From Clostridia bacterium (GTDB taxonomy: Bacteria > Bacillota_A > Clostridia > Christensenellales > Aristaeellaceae), in the NCBI GenBank assembly GCA_025997215.1, contig BNUH01000065.1:1-15041 (forward strand): DNA of 15,041 bases. Direction: 5' to 3'. Within the stretch, counting starts at the first letter, position 1; every line of letters starts with the position of its first letter. Shown here piece by piece: positions 1 to 6,236 of the stretch. Under the pieces are notes generated by a model that did no database searches, had not been told where the DNA came from, and saw only the letters and a program-made list of their open reading frames with translations. A program made the position numbers and the translations under genes.

Positions 1-673
1 CGTTGAAATGGGTGATCAGCCTTAACCCATGCTGGATCAATGGCAGCACTCTGCTTGGATTCGCCTCGCTGTGGGCTACGGAGAACACCACCCCTGGCGT
101 CGCCTTAGCCGCTGCTCGAACATAAGCGTCTATACCTTCGCGCTCTGGTGCGACGCAGTGGATCTTTACCAGATCACTTACGGCGTTCAGCAATCGGGTA
201 TACTGCCTCGGGTCGATCTCGCCCGCCCAAGGGTTGCTTAGCTTATCTGCGCCGTATAAGGGGTTGAGGAAAGGGCCTTCCATATTGATGCCGCCTATGG
301 CGCGAGCCGGGGAGGGTGCGGTTTTACTGCGCTCAATCGATTCTCGGATACGTGCAATACCTTTCAGATACTCATCTTCGGTTAGGTTGAAGTACAGCGC
401 GGGCAGTATGTATGTCTCGCCGTGTTTTAAGAAATGCGCGGCGGCCCGTTCTGGTTCTTCATGAAACCAAAAACCTCCGCCACCATGGGTATGGATATCC
501 AAGAATCCCGGTCCGGTGTACAGCCCGTGCGCGTCAATGATATCGCAGCCGTTCGGTATTGCCAATTCGTCCGCTTCGCCGAACGAGACGATCCATCCTT
601 TGTCGAACAGCACCACACCATCCCAAATTAACTGATCCGGGAGGATAATGTTAGTATTAATAATTGCTTTCAT
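1..673 (-). CDS. nagA: N-acetylglucosamine-6-phosphate deacetylase-like amidohydrolase (partial, C-terminus beyond window)
   Basis: I translated this frame by hand; it is open for 224 codons from the ATG at 673-671 to the window edge. NagA enzymes remove the acetyl group from N-acetylglucosamine-6-phosphate in the cytoplasm, giving glucosamine-6-phosphate and acetate. Visible hallmarks are the metal-site motif GFLDIHTHGGGG (His61, His63), the EGPF motif at 132-135 (Glu132 expected metal ligand), HSEA at 201-204 and THFN at 221-224, where His201 and His222 sit close to the E. coli NagA metal ligands His195 and His216. About 150 residues, including the catalytic Asp, lie outside the window. AGGAAAGG precedes the start. 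The gene follows the ROK regulator by 29 bases, so they probably share a transcript. The usual GHS before the first His ligand reads AHS. A related deacetylase acting on another N-acetyl sugar phosphate cannot be excluded. Confidence 0.85.
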   Translation of the reverse strand, partial: MKAIINTNIILPDQLIWDGVVLFDKGWIVSFGEADELAIPNGCDIIDAHGLYTGPGFLDIHTHGGGGFWFHEEPERAAAHFLKHGETYILPALYFNLTEDEYLKGIARIRESIERSKTAPSPARAIGGINMEGPFLNPLYGADKLSNPWAGEIDPRQYTRLLNAVSDLVKIHCVAPEREGIDAYVRAAAKATPGVVFSVAHSEANPSRVLPLIQHGLRLITHFN

Positions 674-702
674 GCAATAGTCGCCTTTCCTGAAAATATA
701 AC

Positions 703-1977
703 CTAACCCATACAGGCTTTATCAGCCGTCCAGCCGACGCTAAGCTCTGCCTCCAGACCTTGTATGCAAGCGATACCAGCGCCCCATGCCGACGCACTTA
801 TACCCAGTTCTGATTCGACGATCTCGACATCATCCAGTATCTCTTTCATGCATCGTGTGCGGATCGTTGCTATTAAGGCGTCCATCAACAGCGGGTTGCT
901 CTTCGTCAGCCGACCACCTATTATTAGCCGCTGCGGATTGAACATGCTGATGGCGTTTGAAAACCCCAGTCCGATATACTCTCCCGCCTTGGATAGCAGG
1001 TTCTTCAGTTCGTCATCGCCTAGTTCTGCGGCGAGCACTACCTCTCGGATGCTGGGCTCTAGGTTTACACTGCGGCAGGTTTCCCTGAGCAATGACCGAG
1101 GATTCGCGCGCATTATCTCCCAGGCCTGACGGCTCAATGACCATCCAGCTGCGAACGATTCGATGCAGCCGTGGGAGCCACACGTGCAGGCTGGGCCGTT
1201 TACGTCCACGACCGTATGGCCTATCTCTCCGCTCTTGCCGTTGCTGCCCCGAAAAATCCTGCGCTCAAGCACCACGCCGCATCCTATGCCTAGCCCCAAG
1301 TCCGCCACAATGAAGTTATCGCAGTCACGGCCCTTTCCGAACCACAATTCCGCTAACGCCATCAATCGGCTACTATCGTCCACGAATACGGGCACATGAT
1401 ACGCTTCTTGAAACAAAGTGCGCACAGGCGCGTCGATCCACTTGGGCAGGTTCTCACTGGTTACGGCGCCCGATGCGGATGGCGTTACAAACCCAGGGAA
1501 CGATATACCGATGCCCTTAAGCATTCCGGATTCCGTTCCAGCTTTTTTGGCCAAGTTGTCCATTAGGTATCCGCATAGTTTTATGAGTGTATCAGGCTCC
1601 ATATCGTTGTTGACATCCACATCGCAGGAGGCAACCTGGGCGCCTGTATAATCGACTATCACACCCGACAGGTGGGTGCCGCCCAGGTCTATACCCGCGA
1701 ACCGCGCGTAATCGCCGCGTATCTCCAGTTTCTCCTTAGGCCTTCCCGCACCGTCGGAGTATTTTGCGAAAACGCGGATTATCTTGCGGTCAAGCAGATC
1801 GCCGACAATATTAGTGACCGTTTTCTTATCGAGATTTGTGAACTCGGCGATATCAACTCGTGTGGTTGCTTCACCCCGCCGCAGAACGTTCAACACGCGG
1901 CTTGTGTTCCGCTCTCTAAGCGAGCTTAAGTCTCCGCGTTCGACTCGAATGTCGACTGCGCCATTATTCCTGTTCAT
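703..1977 (-). CDS. ROK-family transcriptional repressor (NagC/XylR type)
   Basis: A 424-residue ROK protein with an N-terminal winged helix-turn-helix (about 18-70, including TTRVDIAEFTNLDKKTVTN) followed by an actin-like sugar-binding fold. The nucleotide-loop signature GIDLGGT is at 95-101, EIGH at 251-254 and the zinc motif CTCGSHGCIE at 264-273, with three cysteines plus His254 as likely ligands. Where active ROK kinases carry ENDAN, this protein reads VDDSSR (199-204), so the catalytic Asp appears to be Ser; together with the DNA-binding domain this points to a regulator, not a kinase. Such proteins usually repress sugar genes until their sugar or sugar phosphate binds. It is first in the operon with the nagA-like gene and divergent from the ceramidase-like gene, so those are the obvious targets. 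The ATG at 1977 is preceded by AAAGGGGT. Which effector it binds cannot be read from the sequence. Confidence 0.9.
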   Translation of the reverse strand: MNRNNGAVDIRVERGDLSSLRERNTSRVLNVLRRGEATTRVDIAEFTNLDKKTVTNIVGDLLDRKIIRVFAKYSDGAGRPKEKLEIRGDYARFAGIDLGGTHLSGVIVDYTGAQVASCDVDVNNDMEPDTLIKLCGYLMDNLAKKAGTESGMLKGIGISFPGFVTPSASGAVTSENLPKWIDAPVRTLFQEAYHVPVFVDDSSRLMALAELWFGKGRDCDNFIVADLGLGIGCGVVLERRIFRGSNGKSGEIGHTVVDVNGPACTCGSHGCIESFAAGWSLSRQAWEIMRANPRSLLRETCRSVNLEPSIREVVLAAELGDDELKNLLSKAGEYIGLGFSNAISMFNPQRLIIGGRLTKSNPLLMDALIATIRTRCMKEILDDVEIVESELGISASAWGAGIACIQGLEAELSVGWTADKACMG

Positions 1978-2027
1978 ACCTAACCCCTTTCGTTACGACG
2001 CGTATCCGCGCTTATACAGATGGATTC

Positions 2028-2056
2028 ATCGTATACGAATTAGCTCTCCTTGTCAA
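2028..2056 (-). promoter_or_regulatory. Sigma-70 promoter of the ROK-nagA operon
   Basis: On the minus strand TTGACA (2056-2051) and TACGAT (2033-2028) are separated by 17 bases, a near-ideal housekeeping promoter about 50 bases upstream of the ROK start codon. A perfect 10-base palindrome TCGTATACGA (2029-2038) overlaps the -10 box and is a plausible autoregulatory operator. A second perfect palindrome, CTACAATTGTAG (2065-2076), lies just upstream of the -35 box. Confidence 0.8.
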
Positions 2057-2064
2057 TTAACGAA

Positions 2065-2076
2065 CTACAATTGTAG
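2065..2076. promoter_or_regulatory. 12-base perfect palindrome between divergent promoters (candidate operator)
   Basis: CTACAATTGTAG is a perfect dyad placed between the two divergent promoters, 9 bases upstream of the ROK -35 box and 38 bases upstream of the -35 box of the ceramidase-like gene. The position suits a regulator controlling both directions, most simply the ROK protein. This is inferred from position and symmetry only. Confidence 0.4.
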
Positions 2077-2113
2077 CTGCATTCATCTAAATGTTTTCTA
2101 TTTTGCTGCTCGC

Positions 2114-2142
2114 TTGACACATGAACTGCAACCTGCTATAAT
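2114..2142 (+). promoter_or_regulatory. Consensus sigma-70 promoter of the ceramidase-like gene
   Basis: TTGACA (2114-2119) and TATAAT (2137-2142) match the consensus at all twelve positions with a 17-base spacer. Transcription would start near 2149, leaving a leader of about 75 bases. That leader holds an inverted repeat TACAT-gacta-ATGTA (2160-2174), a candidate operator. So strong a promoter would normally need a repressor, which fits a ROK-regulated locus. Confidence 0.85.
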
Positions 2143-2223
2143 CGAGGACAACGTCTACTTACATGACTAATGTAGCGATAACTTCTTTTATTTAACCGTT
2201 GGCTGATAGGAAGGTGGACGACA

Positions 2224-3555
2224 ATGGTTCGAGCGGGTTTGGCGGAATTGGATATCACGCCGCCGCTGGGCAGCGACATGCCGGGACAGTTTCACTCGCG
2301 GTATGCCAGCGGCATACTGGATCCCATTTATGTAAAGGCATTGGTGCTGGAAAACGATGGCTATCAAGTTGCGCTGATTGCCGTGGATGGATTGTGGATA
2401 CCGTTTGATATCGTCAGACGCGTCAGGAGCGGACTGGAAAAGCGCCTCGGCATATCCGAATCCATCGTAGGCGCGACTCATTCGCATACGGGCGGCCCCA
2501 TCGGAAGCTGGGGCGACCATACACGTGACGACTCGGCATATGTTGACTTGGTCGTCTCAAAATCCGTGGACGCCGCCGCGCTAGCCGCATCGAACTTAAC
2601 TGCGGTACGCTTTCGCATCGGCCGGGAGCGTGAGGACGGAATCTCATTCATCCGGCGTTTCATTATGAAGGATGGGAAGCAAGCCACCAACCCTGGCATA
2701 CTCAATCCCGACATCGTTAAACCCGCCGGGGAGATCGACCCGGAGGTCATATCGGTGCGAATCGAGGATCTGGATGGGCATGTCGTCGGATTCCTGACCA
2801 ACTTCACCTGCCACCCGGACGTGGTGGGCGGGGACAAGGTGTCCGCCGATTACATGGGCGAGCTATCGCGTGTGCTGAAGAAGACATATGGCGAGCATAT
2901 AGTGAGCGTGTTCTACAACGGCGCGTGCGGCAACATCAATCACTTGGACGCCTTTGCAGGCAGATTCATATCAGGTGAATATGACGAGGCGCATTACAAG
3001 CGCATGGGCCGCGCGCTGGCCGGTAAAGCCATCGCCGCCACCGAAAAAGCTCCAGCGAAAACGTATGACGTGCTTTCAGCTGCAAGCGAAACCATCAGCT
3101 ATCCCGTGCGGCAGATGACCGCCGAACAGGCCGAGGCCGGACGCACACTGGCAGCGTCCGAGCGCCGCTCTAACGCCGAACTATTCGCGCAGGATGAAAA
3201 GCAGCTTGTGGATCTGTTCTACGCGAAACAGGCCGTATGGATGTACGAGCATCCCCAGGCCGAGCAGGAAATGCTCATAACGGCAATCCGTATGGGCGAT
3301 CTGGCTATCGCCAGCAACCCAGCCGAACTGTTCGTGGAATATGGGCGCAAGCTGAAGGAACACTCGCCAGCGCCATACACGATGGTCGCCGAATTATCCA
3401 ACGGCAGCATCGGTTACGTGACCACACCCGACGCCATCACCAGCGGCGGGTATGAATCCCGGCTATGCACCTCCGCGAAGATGGCCCCCGGCGCAGGCGA
3501 CGCAATCGCCGATACCGGTGCCAGGTTGATTGCGAAGTTGTTGAACGGCAAATAA
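2224..3555 (+). CDS. Neutral/alkaline ceramidase-family hydrolase (Ceramidase_alk N-terminal-like)
   Basis: A 443-residue protein resembling the N-terminal catalytic domain of neutral/alkaline non-lysosomal ceramidases, zinc amidases that cleave N-acyl bonds. Supporting motifs are AGLAELDITPPLG at the start, GATHSHTGGP (83-92) with His86 and His88 as likely zinc ligands, NFTCHPD (193-199) with His197, SADYMGE (207-213) and YNGACGNINH (231-240). It lacks the C-terminal domain of full-length ceramidases (over 600 residues) and shows no signal peptide, so it is probably cytoplasmic. Short homologues of this kind are often found beside carbohydrate genes, and their substrates are mostly untested; true ceramide is unlikely here. 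The ATG at 2224 follows AGGAAGGTGG. It is transcribed alone, divergent from the ROK-nagA operon, and ends before a strong hairpin. Family assignment is fairly firm, substrate is not. Confidence 0.82.
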   Translation: MVRAGLAELDITPPLGSDMPGQFHSRYASGILDPIYVKALVLENDGYQVALIAVDGLWIPFDIVRRVRSGLEKRLGISESIVGATHSHTGGPIGSWGDHTRDDSAYVDLVVSKSVDAAALAASNLTAVRFRIGREREDGISFIRRFIMKDGKQATNPGILNPDIVKPAGEIDPEVISVRIEDLDGHVVGFLTNFTCHPDVVGGDKVSADYMGELSRVLKKTYGEHIVSVFYNGACGNINHLDAFAGRFISGEYDEAHYKRMGRALAGKAIAATEKAPAKTYDVLSAASETISYPVRQMTAEQAEAGRTLAASERRSNAELFAQDEKQLVDLFYAKQAVWMYEHPQAEQEMLITAIRMGDLAIASNPAELFVEYGRKLKEHSPAPYTMVAELSNGSIGYVTTPDAITSGGYESRLCTSAKMAPGAGDAIADTGARLIAKLLNGK

Positions 3556-3578
3556 CGACAAATTGGTCAAATCAAAGG

Positions 3579-3606
3579 GCCCGGGGAGTGCATGCACTTC
3601 CCGGGC
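3579..3606 (+). terminator. Strong GC-rich hairpin after the ceramidase-like gene (U-poor)
   Basis: A 28-base dyad with 14-base arms (GCCCGGGGAGTGCA against TGCACTTCCCGGGC, one G-T wobble) starts 23 bases after the stop codon. It probably ends transcription or protects the 3' end. No run of T follows in either direction, so it is not a standard intrinsic terminator. A second small hairpin, AATCCT-ggt-AGGATT (3607-3621), abuts it. Confidence 0.5.
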
Positions 3607-3657
3607 AATCCTGGTAGGATTCTAAATAAAGTTTGGTTTCATAGACAAAACCTCCTG

Positions 3658-3686
3658 TTGACTACACGTGCTACACGTGCTATGAT
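3658..3686 (+). promoter_or_regulatory. hicAB promoter with tandem CTACACGTG operator-like repeats
   Basis: TTGACT (3658-3663) and TATGAT (3681-3686) are 17 bases apart. The spacer is almost filled by two adjacent copies of CTACACGTG (3662-3670 and 3671-3679), each containing the palindrome CACGTG. Toxin-antitoxin operons are commonly repressed by their antitoxin at such sites, so HicB or the HicAB complex is the expected ligand. The start of transcription would fall near 3692, giving a leader of only about 15 bases. Confidence 0.75.
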
Positions 3687-3706
3687 ATAAACATGAGGTG
3701 ATAATA

Positions 3707-3892
3707 GTGACTTTCAAAGATGCTGACCGGATGGTGCGCGGCGACGGCTGGACGTTAGACAGCATCCAGGGTTCACATTATCACTACAAGCATCCAACAA
3801 AGCCTGGGAAGGTGACAATCCCACGGCATGCTGGCGACATGCCCAAACGTGTAGAATCATCGATCAAAAAACAGGCGGGGTTAGGAAGGTGA
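3707..3892 (+). CDS. hicA: HicA family mRNA interferase toxin
   Basis: A 61-residue HicA toxin. The family cuts mRNA using a small double-stranded-RNA-binding-like fold with one catalytic histidine. Visible here are GDGW (12-15), the catalytic GSHYHYKHP segment with His24, the VTIPRH strand (36-41) and a closing KKQAGL helix. I prefer the GTG at 3707 to the in-frame GTG at 3698: GAGGTG (3695-3700) is a good ribosome binding site six bases before 3707, whereas the upstream GTG lies inside that site. Its 3' end carries the ribosome binding site for hicB, so the two are translated together. It belongs to an accessory island between sugar operons. Length and motifs are complete, so it is probably functional. 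Confidence 0.9.
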   Translation: MTFKDADRMVRGDGWTLDSIQGSHYHYKHPTKPGKVTIPRHAGDMPKRVESSIKKQAGLGR

Positions 3893-3898
3893 GCGGTC

Positions 3899-4282
3899 AT
3901 GCGTTACGCGTACCCAGCATGCTTCTACCGTGAAGACGACGGGCGATATTCTGTAGAAATCCCCGATCTTGGTTTGGCGACGTTCGGTGATAATCTTGCC
4001 GATGCAATCTATATGGCATCAGACGCTGCATCAGGACGTTTGCTGTCTATCCTTCGTGATGGTCAGACACTGCCTGCGCCAACAGACGTGGCGCGTGTGC
4101 ATCCAGACGATGAGTCCGGGTTTGTGTCCGTCGTGTGTGCTGATGTCGACCCAAAGAAAGGTGATTCGTCTGTCAAGAAGACACTAACATTACCCGCTTG
4201 GCTTAATGAAGCTGCCGAGCGCCGGAGTATCAATTTTTCGGCGGCGCTGCGCGATGCGCTTATAATGCGGCTTGCAGAGTAG
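3899..4282 (+). CDS. hicB: HicB family antitoxin
   Basis: A 127-residue HicB antitoxin that should bind and block HicA and repress the operon. The N-terminal half is the degraded-RNase-H-like HicB domain (MRYAYPACFYREDDGRYSVE then IPDLGLATFGDNLADA, about 1-75). The C-terminal segment SVKKTLTLPAWLNEAAERR (about 90-108) followed by a second helix looks like a ribbon-helix-helix DNA-binding motif, as in the autoregulating HicB subgroup. It begins six bases after the hicA stop with AGGAAGG upstream. Its last codons overlap, on the other strand, the end of a truncated nuclease gene at 4260-4394, which suggests a recombination junction directly behind the hicB stop codon. Confidence 0.9.
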   Translation: MRYAYPACFYREDDGRYSVEIPDLGLATFGDNLADAIYMASDAASGRLLSILRDGQTLPAPTDVARVHPDDESGFVSVVCADVDPKKGDSSVKKTLTLPAWLNEAAERRSINFSAALRDALIMRLAE

Positions 4283-4394
4283 TTATCTCAATCAGGCGCT
4301 GGTTCGTCTCCGAGAAATAGGAGGCGAATACGCTGCTTTTATACTGCCGATTCGTCTTGGAGCGGCTTGTGGACTTCATAATCCTCTTGGGCAT
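4260..4394 (-). pseudogene. Truncated Rpn/PD-(D/E)XK nuclease-family ORF (N-terminal remnant)
   Basis: A 44-codon minus-strand frame starting at ATG 4394-4392. The first 37 residues (MPKRIMKSTSRSKTNR, then QYKSSVFASYFSE and RLIEI) resemble the N-terminus of Rpn-type recombination-promoting nuclease/putative transposase proteins abundant in Firmicutes, which normally exceed 250 residues. The resemblance stops near 4284, two bases from the hicB stop codon; the last residues (TTLQAAL) are read from the antisense of hicB. A complete promoter, TTGATT (4447-4442) and TATACT (4424-4419) with 17-base spacing, and the ribosome binding site AGAAGGAGGG are still present, so the remnant may be transcribed, running antisense into hicB. 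The family call rests on memory of the N-terminal pattern and is moderate; the good start signals and sudden end are seen directly. Confidence 0.5.
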
Positions 4395-4418
4395 AGCGTT
4401 ATCCCTCCTTCTAAAAGT

Positions 4419-4447
4419 AGTATAGCAGAATCGCCCGACCTAATCAA
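4419..4447 (-). promoter_or_regulatory. Promoter of the truncated nuclease gene
   Basis: TTGATT (4447-4442), 17-base spacer, TATACT (4424-4419) on the minus strand, followed by AGAAGGAGGG and the ATG at 4394. It is back to back with the GNAT promoter at 4465-4494. Confidence 0.65.
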
Positions 4448-4464
4448 CCGTACAAATTCGGCGG

Positions 4465-4494
4465 TTGACCGCGGAAGTTCAACCGGTATATAAT
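4465..4494 (+). promoter_or_regulatory. Promoter of the GNAT gene with overlapping inverted repeat
   Basis: TTGACC (4465-4470) and TATAAT (4489-4494) with an 18-base spacer. The inverted repeat CGGTTGA (4462-4468) / TCAACCG (4479-4485) overlaps the -35 box and spacer and could bind a repressor. The leader to the ATG at 4553 is about 50 bases. Confidence 0.7.
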
Positions 4495-4552
4495 GCCAGT
4501 GAGCCGGGCCACAGTGATCCGCTGGCTACCGACATATTGGGAGGCGCTAAGT

Positions 4553-5017
4553 ATGTTGACATATAGAAAGGCTACCGTTTCTGATGCCGGAGAGCTAGCC
4601 AGATTACGCAGCATTTTTTTAGCGGAAGTAGACAATATTCAGTCGGAACACGAACGGTCATTATTGGAAAAAGCAAACTTGGCTTATTTTACAACTGCGC
4701 TTTTAGATGGTAGTTTCGTTGCGTGGCTTGCTATAGATAAAGATGAAATAGTAGCAACAAGTGGATTAAGTTTTTCGTTGGTTCCACCATCCGTCAAGAA
4801 CATTGATGGAAAAGTTGCTTACATTATGAATATGTATACTTCTCCAAACTACAGAAGGCAAGGTATCGCTGCCGGATTATTCAGCAGAATTGTTGAGGAG
4901 GCAAAACTGCTTGGCTACAGGAAATTAACTCTTAATGCGACTGATTCGGGCAGACCTCTGTATGAAAAATACGGCTTTAAGACTTATCACGGAGACATGG
5001 TATTTTATGTAAAATAA
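4553..5017 (+). CDS. GNAT family N-acetyltransferase
   Basis: A 154-residue GNAT-fold acetyltransferase that should move an acetyl group from acetyl-CoA to an amine; the acceptor is unknown. The acetyl-CoA pyrophosphate-binding motif YRRQGIAAGLF is at 100-110, preceded by the typical beta-strand YIMNMYTSPNYR and followed by LNATDSGRPLYEKYGF (127-142), the conserved end of the fold. I chose the ATG at 4553 because GGGAGG lies eight bases upstream; an in-frame ATG at 4493 falls inside the -10 box. Codons are distinctly AT-rich compared with the GC-richer sugar genes on both sides, which suggests separate acquisition. A truncated zinc-ribbon gene follows 16 bases after its stop, probably cotranscribed. 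Confidence 0.9.
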   Translation: MLTYRKATVSDAGELARLRSIFLAEVDNIQSEHERSLLEKANLAYFTTALLDGSFVAWLAIDKDEIVATSGLSFSLVPPSVKNIDGKVAYIMNMYTSPNYRRQGIAAGLFSRIVEEAKLLGYRKLTLNATDSGRPLYEKYGFKTYHGDMVFYVK

Positions 5018-5033
5018 AAAGGGGGCATACGTA

Positions 5034-5177
5034 GTGGAATACTGTAATGTATGCATGTTATTGTCGGAAGATGGCGTTTGTGAAAAGTGCAGCTCAACAA
5101 GCCTGCAGGATGCAAAGGAAAATGATCCGGTGTATCTGCTGACGACTGACTATTTTTTAATGGATATTGTTTGCTAA
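5034..5177 (+). pseudogene. Truncated zinc-ribbon protein (N-terminal remnant, DUF2007-like)
   Basis: A 47-codon frame from GTG 5034 with GGGGG just upstream. The start, EYCNVCMLLSEDGVCEKCSS, has two Cys-x2-Cys pairs (Cys4/Cys7 and Cys16/Cys19) forming a zinc ribbon, and it continues DPVYLLTTDYFLMDIV, which resembles the opening of DUF2007-type putative signalling proteins that normally extend much further. It stops at TAA 5175-5177, exactly where the convergent permease gene ends (5174), so the missing C-terminal part was probably lost at a recombination junction. It lies directly behind the GNAT gene in the same direction. The zinc ribbon is clear; the family name and the claim of truncation are inferred from memory. 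Confidence 0.5.
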
Positions 5178-6232
5178 AGAACCCGCCGCCTGTTTCGGTG
5201 CGACAATATAAGACTCTGCAGGACAATAAACAGGCAGAGCATCATCCCAACGGTAATCCCCTGCCACCATGGCCCTTTGAGCTTGAGCGCGACCACGATA
5301 AGGTTGATAGTAGCCAGCAGCAGCACGCCGAACAGTGTGCCTATAATATTGCCAACACCGCCTGTAAGCAGTGTGCCGCCGATTATAGATGAGGCGATGG
5401 CTTTCATCTCCGCGCCTGAGAATTGGGTTACGGAGCCTGAACCCGTGTGCAGGAGGTAGACGAATCCCGCGATCCCTGCCAGCAGTCCGCACAGTAGGTA
5501 GGATAGGAATCGCATGCGCTTGACGTTGATGCCCAGCATAAGAGCGCTTTGGCTGTTGCCGCCTATGGCATAGAGACTGCGGCCTAACCTCGTCCAGCGG
5601 AGTATAAAGAATATGGCGGCGACTATAGCCAGCGCGATAAGGACGCCCAGTTCGAGTTTTGCGGCTATGAAGTTGCCGTTCTTCGCGATGTATCCCATGG
5701 GGAGCTTTAACTCCACGGCGCGAAGGGCTTTGAACGCGGCATGCTGCACTGTGCGTGGGTTGACCTCCACGATTGTGGTGACACCTCTGGCGAAGAACAT
5801 GCCCGCCAGGGTTACTATGAACGGCTGGATATCCAGGTAAGATACAAGAAAACCTTGCGCCGCGCCGAAAGCCAGCCCGATACCCAAGGCCAGCAGCAAC
5901 GTTTCCAGCACATTGAAACCATGGTCGTCGAGCATGACTACGCTGACCATGCACACCAGCGATGTTACGCCGCCGACGGATATATCAATCCCACCGGCAA
6001 CCATAACGACCGAGAGCGCACAGGCAATAATGATGAGCGCACCATTCTCGTTGAATATATCGAAAAACTGGTTCGGTCTTTGGAAACCACCGCCGAATAC
6101 TGCCATGGATAATCCATACATGGTTATAAACACGCCGATCGTAATCGTCAGCAGGAGTACAGTATCGGTCATGGGTTCGCGGCGGCGAAGAGTCCCGCGT
6201 GTGGCATGCTCGCTTGATATAGCTCTCATCAT
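5174..6232 (-). CDS. Sugar ABC transporter permease, YjfF-like
   Basis: A 352-residue hydrophobic permease of the BPD_transp_2 (ribose/galactofuranose) family. It contains VVMVAGGIDISVGGVTSL (75-92, the signature loop of the family), PFIVTLAGMFFARGV and, near the end, IASSIIGGTLLTGGVGNIIG, all close in pattern to E. coli YjfF. It probably has eight to ten membrane helices and pairs with the upstream permease to form the channel. I chose the ATG at 6232, preceded by AAGGAG nine bases earlier, over the in-frame ATG at 6259, which lies inside the end of the previous gene. It begins four bases after that gene's stop, so the two are translationally coupled. It is the last gene of the operon and its stop touches the edge of the accessory island, yet its length is normal. 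Confidence 0.9.
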   Translation of the reverse strand: MMRAISSEHATRGTLRRREPMTDTVLLLTITIGVFITMYGLSMAVFGGGFQRPNQFFDIFNENGALIIIACALSVVMVAGGIDISVGGVTSLVCMVSVVMLDDHGFNVLETLLLALGIGLAFGAAQGFLVSYLDIQPFIVTLAGMFFARGVTTIVEVNPRTVQHAAFKALRAVELKLPMGYIAKNGNFIAAKLELGVLIALAIVAAIFFILRWTRLGRSLYAIGGNSQSALMLGINVKRMRFLSYLLCGLLAGIAGFVYLLHTGSGSVTQFSGAEMKAIASSIIGGTLLTGGVGNIIGTLFGVLLLATINLIVVALKLKGPWWQGITVGMMLCLFIVLQSLILSHRNRRRVL

Positions 6233-6236
6233 AACC

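Noticed and set aside
234..631. Plus-strand frames across the first 630 bases
   Set aside because: They are antisense to the NagA-like frame, which carries all the expected metal-binding motifs.
5157..5954. 265-codon minus-strand frame overlapping the YjfF-like permease gene
   Set aside because: It is the same strand in another frame of a clear permease, rich in Arg and His, with no recognisable domain.
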